NCBI GenBank assembly: GCA_951799425.1
Contig: OX637398.1
Location: 19,354,270-19,418,269, forward strand
DNA: 64,000 nt
Direction of reading: 5' to 3'
Origin: Ilex aquifolium
Lineage: Eukaryota > Streptophyta > Magnoliopsida > Aquifoliales > Aquifoliaceae
Part shown: one piece after another, positions 1-10,649 of the stretch
How the letters are laid out: each line of letters begins with the position of its first letter
Numbering within the stretch: the first letter of the stretch is position 1
The notes under the pieces: model-generated
Seen by the model: only the letters and a program-made list of their open reading frames with translations
Told to the model about the DNA's origin: nothing
The model's database searches: none
Translations under genes and position numbers: made by a program

Positions 1-507
1 TGTCATTGCCTGGCCCATTGGTTGAAGGTGAAACCGGAGATTAATCTCAAATGTTATTGTTTTTTCCTTTAGTACCTTATGAAGGTCCTAATCTTTCAAT
101 AAAGGAAGGATAAACAAATCTTCCATTTAGCATACGTGTGAGCAAGAAACAAAGAGGTACAGCAACTCCTTAAATCTTTATATCCTAACTTTTTGGTAGC
201 TAGGGACCAAATCAAATCATGATTATAACTTTCTACTACCCATTAAGCTTCATCTTTTAATTAAAGTAAGAACTATATGATTTGAAATCATATAATCCAA
301 CTTAATTTCGATGTTTTTTTAATCTTGATATCGATGCCAGACCATGTGGAAGTCCATCAAGCTGACCTGGAAACTTGTAGGAAGGCCCCATGTACTTCAC
401 ATCACCAACTGTTTCTGTTGGAAATGGTTGAGAGATCCACAGAAAAGATAACAAAAAAAAAAAAGTTGGTTTTATCTCAAATCCAGCTTCATCTTACCTT
501 TTTCCCA

Positions 508-796
508 TGTGATAATGAGTTTCAATATATTCAAACAAATGAAGACATCAAGTTTTGAAGATAAGACGATAAATCAAAAGAAAGCACATGAATAATCTCA
601 ATCAATTGTAATTTACTCTTTGAGTTGTAACTTAGACCTGAATTACAATTTCACTTTAAAAGGTCATAATTTTGGTAAAATACCTCCTTCGGAAATGTAA
701 TCGTCCTCCATGATAATGAGTTTCAATATTCAAACAGATGAAGACAGTAAGCTTCAATATCCAGACACATGAAGATAAAAAGGGAAAAGCACATGG
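508..796. repeat. Diverged duplication of about 85 bp, two copies
   Basis: The stretch beginning with GATAATGAGTTTCAATAT near 511 recurs near 712, each followed by a shared run containing AAACARATGAAGACA and ending near AAAGCACATG. The second copy also repeats part of itself (TTCAATAT..GAAGA twice). The copies lie about 200 bp apart in direct orientation. Function unknown. Confidence 0.6.
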
Positions 797-833
797 AAGA
801 TTGGAGAGGCAAAAAAGGATCCAATTTCTGTAA

Positions 834-940
834 GAGTCTTTAACTAAAGATATGGTTTCCACTATGCCGAAATTTGATTTTTCTATAGGAGTCTTTAACT
901 GAAGATATGGTTTCCAGTTCCACTATGCTGAAATTTGATT
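834..940. repeat. Tandem duplication of about 50 bp
   Basis: GAGTCTTTAACT, then GATATGGTTTCC, then AAATTTGATT occur twice in direct order (834-879 and 889-940). The second copy has a 6-bp internal repeat (GTTCCA). It looks like a simple local tandem duplication. Confidence 0.75.
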
Positions 941-2319
941 AATTTGCCGACCTCAGCACTGTTGGGATAAGAGGGTGGATTATGCTAATGATGACATGTG
1001 TTCTTGGTGATGATTATAGTCATCATGAGCGACGAATGTTCGAGTTGGATATAGAAAGATAAGGACTAAGTTCCGATTGAATGGTACAAAAGTTCAAATG
1101 CTAATAATCTAGCGCTATTGTTATTATATTTTTTTTTTTTACATAAAATATAATATAACTACGGTTAAAATACGGTTGCAATAAAATATGTTATCTCCTT
1201 ACTATTATTTGGTGATTTGAGAGTTATAATTTGTAATACAATTTTTAGCAATAATTTTAAAACCAAGCAATTGCTACTTTTAAAGAAATATTGGTCGTAC
1301 CAACAAACTGAATATGGCTATTTGAAAGAATGAGAATCAACAATTAACCTATGTCAAGAGTTAGAGTGCAATTAGCCAAGAGATAGGGTAAAAAAATATG
1401 TCAATTTTGAGTCTAAATTAAAGTGAGACTCACTTATTCGTTTTGAGTAAATTTTCATGGATTAGAGGTCTACTTTGCGAGTTATGATGAGATACAATTG
1501 AGAGCTATTTAACGAGCATTAATAGATGAAATTCTTTTTAGATCATAAATGTGAAATATTTAAATTTTGAGGAGTGTAATTTAGAATTAATCCAAATTTT
1601 TTTAACGGCAAAATAGATGACAGTTAGTTTCAAGTGCACATTGATATGTATTTATATCTTTTATGGTGTAAATTAATATTTTTAAATTTTGAGGGTGTAA
1701 ATTAAAATTGGAATGATTTTTTATGGTACAAGTTCAGATTAACCCTTTCTGCTAAAATCAGAAGCAACTTTTCAAGAGCCAAGAAGTTGTAACAGTCGGC
1801 CTCATTTTAGACTAACCTTTCAAGAGCCAATAAGCTTTTACTGTTTTCTGAAATGAACAGCAACCTTTCAACAGCCAAGTAGATGAAGGAATGCTGCACC
1901 AAATAATGAACAGAGTCCTTCATTTAAAAGGGCTTTAGTTAGCAACATTCAACAATTTTTTTTAGCTTTTTCTATTCAAGGAACTATGGATGCCGAGAAT
2001 GTTTCGCAACATCTCTCTACTGGTTCGGACCTGCAGGGTCCAAGCACAGCATTATTTGTGATCGTTATGTTGCTCTATTTTTTACCATCATTGTTCATAG
2101 TTTTTATGAAAAATTTAAGTCACATCCCTTTTAATTTATCATATCTTTAAGGACATTTCATCTATTTTCTGAGTCTTCAATGACACTCTTTGTTATATTA
2201 AAGGTGTTAATTAGAATGTAATTTTACTAAATTGCCCATGATATATTTTAGGAAAAACTTCATCCACACCACCTCTAGATAGACATATCTTCAATGAGAC
2301 CCCTCTATTTTTAAATTTT

Positions 2320-2830
2320 TTGTACGTATTAAAATTCGGGCCCATTAAAATTTAATTCGAGTTAATTAAAATTTAAGTAGATTAAAAATTATATTTTTTT
2401 ACGTATTAAAATTTGAGCCGATTAAAATTATATTCGAGGCTCAAATCAAATTTTAATCAACTCACATTAAATTTTAATCGGTCCAATTTTTGATACATAA
2501 AAAAATATAAATTTTAATTGACTCAAATTTTAATACGTAAAAAATAAATTTTAATCAACTCGAATTAAATTTTAATAAATAAAAAAATATAAATTTTAAT
2601 CGATTTCAAGCGAATTTTAATCGAGACTAGCAGCTCAAGTAGAACTCAAATTGGCTCGAGTTTTAATACGTAAAAGACTTTTAATATGATTAAAATTTAA
2701 TACGTAAAAAAATAAAATTAATAAGTTGAAATCAAATTTTAATATGTAGAAAAAAGAATTTTAGTCAATTCGAATTTTAATATATAAAAAAATAAATTTT
2801 ATTCGGCTCAAATTTTAATTAAATGTTATG
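2320..2830. repeat. Degenerate TTTTAAT / ATTAAAA array
   Basis: About 500 bp in which AAATTTTAAT, its complement ATTAAAATTT, and TACGTAAAAAAATA-like spacers alternate at irregular intervals of about 25-45 bp on both strands. The array is rich in short inverted repeats, so it could extrude hairpins. No coding potential and no recognised transposon end. Confidence 0.6.
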
Positions 2831-3220
2831 TAGAAAGATTGTTTGGAGTTTATGTAAGGGCAATTTTTGATATTTTAAATAATTTATTTTTATTATAAAT
2901 GGTGGCTTAAAAACAAGGGTGTTAGTGATGTTCAAATATAAATTAGAAGGGGTGTCATTGATATTTTTGATAATAGAAATTGTCTTTAAATATATGATAA
3001 ACTAGAAAGAGTGTGGTTGAAATTTTTCCTATTTTTTATCATCATTGTTCATATTTTGGACCAACGTTTTTGGTGACGGGCATGCCTTAGCTTTACTATG
3101 CTCTGTTTTTTTTTTCTTTCTAACTCTTACAAGGGTGAATGATGTTTTTTATTTTCTTGGAAATGTTCGAGTAGTTACGCAGAAGGCTGAGACATTATTA
3201 TGGTGATTTGTTGTTATTAA

Positions 3221-3818
3221 TGATGCAAAAAAAAGTCTCGTACAAGATTAACAGTTGAATGTGTGATAAGTTGTAATTAATAGACAATTAAATAAGCAAT
3301 CAATGACAGTAATGTAAATATTGAGTCAACACACAAATATATAACGTTCGGTCCGGGTGACCTATTCCACTCTGAAAAACGGCAACGGTGGCCGAAAGGT
3401 CTTTATTGCTGAATAAAGGTGAATGGGGAAGAAAGCAATGGTTAGCTCCGAGAGAGATACAATAGCTAGGAGAGAGAGATAAGCTATGTGTGTGTAGAGA
3501 GGTGTAGATGTAGAACTCAATGTGTCCTCTCATGTAGAGAGGACTTACAACTTATAGGCACAGAGTTTTGGTTAAGGCAGTGACTTGGGGGCAAAGGTGC
3601 TAATTCTCCGGGCGTCTACAAAAGGTAATTGCCATAAAAGGTTGCATTGATCTTCGAGAGGGAGTATCCTGATAATTGCTCCCCATGTGCTCTAATTCTT
3701 CTTTGACTCCTTGGAATTTGGGCTGGGTCGGATTTACGAACTGGTTTTGATCTGCCTTTTATCTGACTTGGACTAGCTTGATTTATTGGGCCTGACCCAG
3801 TTAGATTTGGGCTCATCA
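3221..3818 (-). repeat. 3' LTR of the first Tat element
   Basis: Begins TGATGC and ends CTCATCA on the plus strand, and aligns along its whole length with 12195-12791 with scattered substitutions and small indels. It follows the purine-rich tract at 3819-3840 in element orientation. It contains the same run of short GAGAG and GTGTGTGTAG repeats as its partner. Confidence 0.92.
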
Positions 3819-3840
3819 TTTGCCCCGCATGCCCCAAGCC
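3819..3840 (-). promoter_or_regulatory. Imperfect polypurine tract
   Basis: On the minus strand the bases next to the 3' LTR read GGGGCATGCGGGGCAAA, a G-rich but interrupted tract where plus-strand DNA synthesis would be primed. Confidence 0.55.
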
Positions 3841-4149
3841 TCTGATTACTTGCGAGAGAAGGGGGTTTGAGGGCATGAGTTTTTTCTTCACTTGGACGAG
3901 CAGGAGTTTTCTTGTTCCGCACTGTGGTTTCTTCGTCTTCCCCGTTTCACCACTGAACACCCATCGTCCCAAATCGAAAAGAATTCCATGTCCACTGAAT
4001 CTTTTTTTTATTCAGGACAATCCTTACAAGCTCTCCAAGTACCACATAAATAGATCTGAAACCACTCACCCTCCTTGGTCATCCATTTATTGAACTTAAC
4101 ACTTTTTCCCTTTACGCTTTTATACCATAGGAACCTCCTCAAAAGGGAT

Positions 4150-4930
4150 AGAAAATGGAGCTAAGGGGAAATAGGTCACAGTTGAAACCTAGCTTTAACA
4201 ATATCCCGGTGAAATCTGGCGAAACTTCATATCCCCCAAAGGAGGCACTCATCACCGGAGACAAGAGGCAGATCAACATGAGCAGCTTCAGAGTGGCTGC
4301 CCCCACTGGGTTGCTAGACAGAGCAAAGGAAGGCGACGCCATGGGAGGTAAGAGGGGCAGCGCCCATGCCACTGGCGACGCCATGGGAGTCGAAGACAAT
4401 GGCGCCTATGGCGCCGGAGGCCACGCCACAAGGAGCGAGGCAAGAGATGGCTTCCGAGGGGTGATGGGCGACGCCGAGGGCTTGGATGGTGCCAACATCG
4501 CGACGGGTGAGGTCCCGAAAGGGAGAGACGGCGCCATAAGCAGCGTGGGCGACGCCCTGGCTACTTGGGTCTTAGTCTTGGTGGCGGTGGAGGTGAGATG
4601 GACGATGGCACCTCAGTTGTAGGATGTATAGGCGACACCTCAAGCATTGAAGGGGGAACCCAGCTGCAAGGAGGCACCTAAGAGGAGTGGGGTGGCGCCT
4701 ATCATGCTCTGGGCAGAGCCAGCGGCATGCCAGACGGCGCCAGTGGTGCGCTAGGTGGCAGTGGAGGCAGCTTCGGCGGCGCCCCAGGCGCGATTCGAGC
4801 CTCCTTTTGTGAGGCCAATGATGAGGGCGACGGCGGGCGTAGGCCAAGTGGCGGCGCCGAAGAGTTGGACGACGCCGGTGGAGTCTTGGGCGCCCTTGTT
4901 CTTCAAACGGGTAAGATGTTCTTCTGAACT
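4150..4930 (+). other. GC-rich, GGCGAC-repeat block upstream of the antisense gene
   Basis: A G+C-rich island in an AT-rich window, built from irregular repeats around GGCGACGCCATGGGAG-like and GGCGGCGCC-like words. A plus-strand frame at 4155-4622 reads as Gly/Ala/Asp-rich with recurring GDAMG, and the minus strand is also open. I cannot assign a protein. It lies just 5' of the antisense gene and 3' of the 3' LTR in element terms, so it may be leader or promoter DNA of that gene, or an expanded low-complexity insert. Confidence 0.4.
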
Positions 4931-5212
4931 TTGTGGCATACATTCTGAAATTTTCTTTACAGTTTTCATGACATACCCCTAGTATGTGATTTAGAAAATC
5001 GTTTAGGTTTCAGGGGTGCTGCCCCCGAGCCCCTGCCACCTGACCAGGCAGGTCGATCCCCGAAATTCAGTCGAAGAGCAACATGGACATAGCTGGATTC
5101 AAACATAGCTAGACTCCACAACAGTCCAACAAGCACTAATATTCCCTTGACATTGAATTTGATTACGTCTTGGTTCTGTTTGTTGCCAGATACCCACTTT
5201 GACAAGCGCATT

Positions 5213-6194
5213 ATGGGGGAGGCTACTCTAGACATCGAGCGAGGAAAGAGGACTGCTGGAGATAATGGCTCAAATGTGACCTCCATATTTAGCTCCATTG
5301 ACTGCGATGATGATATCGCCCGTATTGTGTCTTCGTACCGCATCCTTCCTACTGTCCTGTGTCGTCGGGCGGAGGAGGACGAGCCAGCTTGTTGTGCCAC
5401 TTCGGGTGAGATTGTTCTCTATGAGGATGCCCTGGAGGCGGGTTTAAGGCTTTCGATACCCGATCCTATCTGTCAGATTCTAGGGCACTTATCGCTGAAT
5501 CCTGGGTGGTTGGCTCCCAACGGGTGGAGGGTGATACTGGCATTCTTCTCATTATGGCAGCTGGTTCATTGTGCTGACGTCCCTCCCCCATTCGAGGAGT
5601 TCTTGGCCACGTATGTGCTTTTGGATAACCCTTTTCCTCATCAAGGGTGGTGTCGTTTCGCCCCGAGGTCGGGCAAGTTCATCACTGGGCTTCCTTTGAA
5701 CTGTCATAGCTCGAAGTCTAAGTTCTTCTTTGTTGGAGGCGAGTGGGCCACCGAGGGAGATCGCGACCTAGTGCCTTCGAGGTGGGACACAGTCTTGAGG
5801 ACCAAGCTAGGTAAGGATTCCACTTTCATCTTTACTTCCAGTCGTTACATATCTGTTCTCACCGTCTAATTGGTTTCTATGTAGTTTCACCCACATTATC
5901 TGCAGAGCAAGAGAGTAGGCTCCAGATAGTTCGTGAGCATTCTTTCAAGGAGTTTTCAGAGATTATGTCCGCATCAGGTTGTCCCAAGGTTTCTCATTGG
6001 CCGAAGAGGAAAGGTACCTGATCCTTCCAATAGACTCTTGATGGTTACTACGTTGTAAGTTCTTGTCTTACACTAAGTTTGTAGGTACTTCTATTGATAG
6101 GGCGATGGTGGAGGCTGTCTACGCTTCTAGGGTGGCGTCTTCCCCTCCTTCTTCTAAGAGGCGAGGTCTGATGCCCCTAGTGTTTCTCGGCTGA
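5213..6194 (+). CDS. Antisense gene of the first Tat element, three exons, C-terminally truncated
   Basis: Runs opposite to gag-pol, between integrase and the 3' LTR. Exon 1 (5213-5810, MGEATLDIERG...) is open for 199 codons. A GTAAGG..TAG intron (5811-5884) and a GTACCT..TAG intron (6014-6084) join exons 2 (5885-6013) and 3 (6085-6194) in frame, ending at TGA 6192-6194. Exon 1 aligns with 22006-21367 of the second element: SYRILPTVLCRRAE, PNGWRVILAF, FVGGEWA, LVPSRW. Introns 1 sit at the same place and phase in both. It resembles the plant family annotated in Pfam as putative gypsy-type transposon (Transposase_28), from memory. Antisense ORFs are known in Tat elements, but their role is not. 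The coiled-coil exon of the second element is missing. An upstream in-frame ATG at 5147 is an alternative start. Confidence 0.65.
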
Positions 6195-6441
6195 GGTCTG
6201 CCGGCCATACTAGGATGAACTCTGGAAGACGATGGTATCTTTGTATTTATGTTTTTATTGCTAGGTTATGTTCTATCTTTTGTAAATGCTTTATGAACTT
6301 CTATGAGATACAACTTTTTGAAAAAATCTTAAGAATTTTTATTTCATAATCCGAAATAAATATTAAGGAAAATTGACCAAAATAAAAATAAATAATCTAA
6401 ATGGTGAATACTGACTTATACACTCACTTCCTTGCCCCCAG

Positions 6442-7722
6442 CTATTGGTAATATTTCTTTAGGTGCTCTGCGTTCCATGGATGGGCCAGAACTTTTCCCT
6501 CGGAATTTTGAATTCTGTAGGTGCTCGGTCTTACAACTTCCGTGACTGTGTAGGGTCCTTCCCAGTTAGGTGCTAGCTTCCCTTCTCGGGAGTCTTTGGT
6601 AGACAAGATAACCTTTTTGAGGACTAGGTCCCCGGGCAAGAAGGAACAAGGCTTCATCCTCGAGTTGTAGTACTTGGTCATGCGACGTTTGTACTCTGCA
6701 TTCCTGAGCATGACTATCTCCCTCTCATCCTCTACCAAGTCGAGGTTGATGCAGAGACCTTCTTCATTACTGGTAGGGTCATGGTGCTGCACCCTAAGGG
6801 AGTGTACCCCAATCTCAACGTGTATGACCTCCTTTGTCTCGTAGGCTAGGAAAAAAGGGATCTCACCCGTGGGGCTCCTTGGTGTCATCCGGTAAGCCCA
6901 CAACACTCCCGGGAGTTCGTCTACCCATCGTCCTTTTGCACTCTCCAATCTGGATTTCAAATTGCAGAGGATGGTTCTGATCGTGACCTCTGCTTGCCCG
7001 TTTGCTTGTGGATGGTCGGGGCTGGAGTGGGGCTGCTTGATTTGTAGATCGACACAGAAGCTGTTAAGGAGTTTGTTGTCAAACTGCTTAGCATTGTCAC
7101 TCACAATGGCGTGAGGTATTGCGAAGCGGTAGACTATACTCCTCCATATGAAGTCTTTTACCTTCTGGTCTATTATCCTGGCTAAGGCCTCGACTTCTGC
7201 CCACTCAGTAAAGTAGTCAATGACTATCACTACGAACTTGCACTGGCCCCGACTCATGGGTAGGGGACCTAGGATGTCGATCCCCCACATGGAGAAGGAC
7301 CATGGGCTTTGAATGGTGGTGGTCTCTTCTGGTGGATGTCTGGGTACAATCGCGAAGCATTGTCACTTATCGCACTTCCTGACGAACTCTCGGGTGTCTC
7401 TAATCAGGCTAGGCCAGTAGTAACCTTGCCTCACTGCTTTGTGGGCTAGTGCACGCCCTCCCGAGTGATTTTCACATATCCCTTCGTGGATTTTCCTCAT
7501 GACGTAATTGGCTTCCTCAGGGGTAAGATAACGGAGAAGTGGAAGTGAGTAACTCTTTTTGTAGAGTGTGTCGCGTAAGATGACTTACCTGGACGCTCTT
7601 ATCCTCAAATTTTTGGCTTCCACTGGGTTGTCTGGGAGAGCGCCCGGATGGGTGTCATCCAGTTGGCTTTCGAGGATGTACAATTAACAGCGTCCTCCTC
7701 TGTCTTGAAGGTGCTTGGCTCA
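6442..7722 (-). pseudogene. Integrase of the first Tat element
   Basis: The catalytic core and C-terminal domain are open at 7290-6442: first Asp in WGIDILGPL, second in HAIVSDNAKQFD, Glu in ANGQAEVTI, then the GPYTVTEV / HPWNAEHLKKYY C-terminus with no chromodomain. The zinc-binding part upstream is broken: the second Cys of the CDKC pair near 7365 is TGA (TGC in the second element), and frameshifts lie further up. Ends at 6442, 250 bp from the antisense gene that converges on it. Confidence 0.88.
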
Positions 7723-7724
7723 AA

Positions 7725-8501
7725 CTAGTGGCCTTTCAGTGCCGGGCCCATGAGTATGTTGGCAGATGCGAATTTGGCGAGGGCGTCTGCCATGGCATTC
7801 TCCTCTTGGGGCACATGGTGGATTTGAAAGTAGGTAAACTTTTTTAACAAAGCATGGACCATTGATAGGTATTCTTGTATTCTTTCCTCATTTGCTTCAA
7901 AGTCTCCCTTTACATGGTTGACTATCAGTTGTGAGTCATTGTAGGCTGTCAAGCAGAGGGCCTCCATCTTCAATGCGAGCTTCAACCCTGATATGAGGGC
8001 CTCATATTCAGCTTGGTTGTTTGATGTAGCAAAGTGGAGGGAGACGGCGTACTTCAGCGGAGTGCCATGGGGGCTGATCAGCACTAGTCCCGCGCCACCG
8101 CCCCCGTAGGTGGAGGACCCATCCATGTAGAGTCTCCAACTTGGTATAGTAGACGGTAGCGAGGGCAAGGAGGGTTCAGGTGGAGTAGGCACAAGGGAGT
8201 TGGATGCCTCTAGTCTCGAAGTGTGGTCTCCCAGGGCCTGTGGAGCTGTCTCCTGGACGTCGGGCCCCCTCGGGGTAGTGTTTGGGCTAGCCTCATGGTG
8301 GGTGAAGGCAGTATGTATTGAGCAGGCGGGCGCAGGGGCACGTGATACTTCCTCTCGGGACTCCTGTGGTGGGGTATAATCCCGGGACTCCTGTGGCGGC
8401 GTAGAATCTTGGGACTCCTGTGGTGGCGTAGAATCCCAGGACTCCGGTGGCGGTGTAGACTCGGCCACAAAGTCCGCAAGTGCTTGTGCTTTGATGGCCA
8501 C
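7725..8501 (-). pseudogene. Linker plus second (archaeal-type) RNase H of the first Tat element
   Basis: 258 codons without a stop. Residues 1-40 are the conserved AIKAQALADFVAES motif followed by a four-fold TPPQES repeat. Residues about 120-250 are an RNase H with all four catalytic acids: D in LYMDGSS, E in NQAEYEAL, D in YNDSQLI, D in NAMADALA. The domain removes the RNA strand after reverse transcription, and an extra copy at this position is the hallmark of the Tat lineage. It is the best preserved catalytic part of this element, but it is fused by frameshift to broken neighbours, hence pseudogene. Confidence 0.88.
8330..8470 (-). repeat. 24-bp coding minisatellite in the RNase H linker
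   Basis: The unit encodes S-x-D-x-TPPQE and occurs four to five times in tandem with few changes (TPPPESWD, TPPQESQD, TPPQESRD, TPPQESRE). It lies between the first RNase H and the second RNase H. The same linker of the second element holds an unrelated, larger repeat (17330-17870). Confidence 0.85.
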
Positions 8502-9690
8502 CCTCGGCTAGTACTGTACATCGAACTCACTTAACTCGACGGCCCACCTGAGTAGTCGGCCGGACACATCGGGCTTTCCCAAGAATTCTTTTGAGTGGTT
8601 GATCTGTAACAACCATGATGGTGTGGCTCTGAAAGTAGTGGTGTAGACGTTTGGCGGCGGTGACAAGTGCGAGAGCCAAATTTTCAAGCTCTGAGTACCT
8701 TACCTCTGCTCCTCGGAATGCCCTGCTTACATAGTACACAGGCTTCTGGATGCCTCCATCCTCCCGGACGAGGACAAAGCTCACGACATAGGGTGAATAA
8801 GAGAGGTAGAGATATAGGGTCTCTCCCGGTACAACATGAGAGATCCAATGTGGTGTGACGAGGTAGGCCTTGAGTTTCTGGAAGGCCTCCTTTGCATCTG
8901 GTCCCCACTAGAAAGACCTGCAGAGGATTTTAAAGAAAGGTAGACACTTATCTGTTGATTACGAGACAAACCTGTTGAGGGCTGCTATCATCCCGTTAAG
9001 GCGCTGGACCTCCTTTACCGAGGCTGGGGACTTCATCTCCAAGATGACTCTGATTTTGTCTGGGTTGGCTTCAATGCCCCTTTTGTTGACCATGAAGCCT
9101 AAGAATTTTCCTGAACTGATGCCAAAGACACATTTTTCAGGATTCAGCTTCATCCTATAGGCTCTTAGTACATCAAAGGTTTCCTGAAGGTGTGTCACAA
9201 GGTCTGCTGCAGCCATACTCTTCACCAACATATCATCTACGTAGACCTCCATAGTCTTCCTCATCTGAGCCTCGAACATCTTGTTCACGAGTCGCTGATA
9301 TGTGGCTCCGGCATTCTTGAGTCCGAAAGGCATCACCCTGTAGCAGTAGGTGCCCTTCGGTGTGATGAATGAAGTTTTCTCCTGGTCTAGAGGAAATATG
9401 CTGATTTGGTTATACCCGGAGTAGGCATCCAAAAAACTTAGGAGCTCGTGTCCCGCGGTGGCATCAATGAGGAGATCGATGTGTGGAAGAGGATAGCTAT
9501 CCTTGGGATAGGCTTTGTTGAGCTCCATGAAGTCCACGCAGAGGTGCCACTTCCCATAGGCCTTCGTAACCATCACTACGTTGGATAGCCAGTCTGGGTA
9601 TGCTACCTCCCTTACTGACCCATTTTTTAGTAGCTTCTCTACTTCCTTTTTCATGGCTTGACCTCTCTCTGTACTTACATTCCTCAGCTT
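8500..9690 (-). pseudogene. Reverse transcriptase and first RNase H of the first Tat element
   Basis: The reverse transcriptase core is well preserved at 9654-8959: LCVDFMELNKA, then DAYSGYNQI, then the MPFGLKNAGATYQ stretch, then the catalytic YVDD box in MEVYVDDMLVKS. A TAA ends the frame right after the thumb (LNRFVS). The connection and Ty3-type RNase H follow (YYVSRAFRGAEVRYSELEN, VVTDQPL). The first catalytic Asp of this RNase H is absent, as is known for Tat elements, where a second RNase H takes over. A one-base insertion near 8565, by comparison with 17195-17205, throws the frame before the linker. Confidence 0.88.
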
Positions 9691-9959
9691 CTAGCGGATG
9701 GGTTTGTACCTGGGATCGACGTTGAGTCGGTGGGAGGCCACTTCAGGGTCGATGCCCTCCAGGTCTTCGTAGGACCATGCAAAGACATCCTTGTTCCACC
9801 TGAGGAAGTCTACCAGGTCGGAGGCTTGCTCCTGGGAAAGTGAGGAGCCTATATAGACTCTCCTCTCTGGAAGGCTCTCGTCCACTGCTACTAGCCGAAG
9901 TTCTGCTGGTTCCCCTCTCTCCAAGGTGTTGTCATCCCTCGGGTCAAGTACTTCGACTT

Positions 9960-10440
9960 GGAGAGTCTCGTGTGGCTTTCTGGCCCTAATAGAAGCCACA
10001 TAACACTCCTGGGCGGAGACCTGGTCTCCTTTGATCTCTCCAATCCCACTGGTGGTTGGAAAATGGAGGAAAATGTGGTAGGTGGACGACACCACCCTTA
10101 AGGTGTTGAGGGCAGGGTGTCGCAGAATAATATTATAGGTAGATGGACAATTAAGTACAATAAAATTTACCATGATGGTGGAACTCATCGGTGCTGTTCC
10201 TGCTGTGACCGGCAGGGTGATGGAACCCAAGAGATAAGCCATTTCCCCCGAGAAGCCAACAAGGGGAGTCCTAACGGGTTGCAATCTCTCCCTGCCCAGA
10301 TGAAGGTTGTCAAAGGCTGGTGCAAACAGAATATCGGCTGAGCTGCCATTGTCGACTAGGATCCTCTTAACCTGGTAGTTGGCTACCATCAGGGTTAAGA
10401 CTAGAGGATCATCATGAGGGACTTGGATCCCCTCAAGGTC
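9960..10440 (-). pseudogene. Retropepsin-like protease of the first Tat element
   Basis: Aspartic protease fold with KRILVDNGSSADILF at about 10375-10330, then hydrophobic strands and NIILRHPALN (usually ILGRPAL, here with Arg for Gly). The catalytic triad reads D-N-G, whereas the second element has D-S-G (15423-15431). Ser/Thr is normal at that position, so this copy probably lacks activity. It is in the same frame as the downstream reverse transcriptase, separated by a stop at 9691-9693. Confidence 0.8.
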
Positions 10441-10649
10441 CCTGTCTAAGAAGGTGATGACCTCTTCCTCCCCGTGCCGGGGTGTCTTCGATGGGCGAGA
10501 GTCATGTGACTCTGCTTGTCTGGCTTTCTGGGTGTGCGCTTTTCTGGCAGAGTTGGAGTCAACTCTTCCTCTAACCCTTTGGTGATAATCTGGATCTCTT
10601 CGAGGGGCTATTGGCGCTCACGATCCTCCTGATTTCGGTTGGGTGGTGG

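Larger units (their letters stand above)
1..3220. other. AT-rich intergenic DNA, no gene seen
   Basis: No coding exon, RNA gene or transposon terminus could be recognised on either strand. The short open frames here (325-558 and 656-862) have AT-rich low-complexity composition and no family resemblance. The stretch contains the local duplications at 508-796 and 834-940 and the TTTTAAT-rich array at 2320-2830, listed separately. Confidence 0.6.

Noticed and set aside
4572..4943. 123-codon minus-strand His/Arg-rich frame
   Set aside because: Lies in the GC-rich repeat block, where several frames are open at once. No domain or start context.
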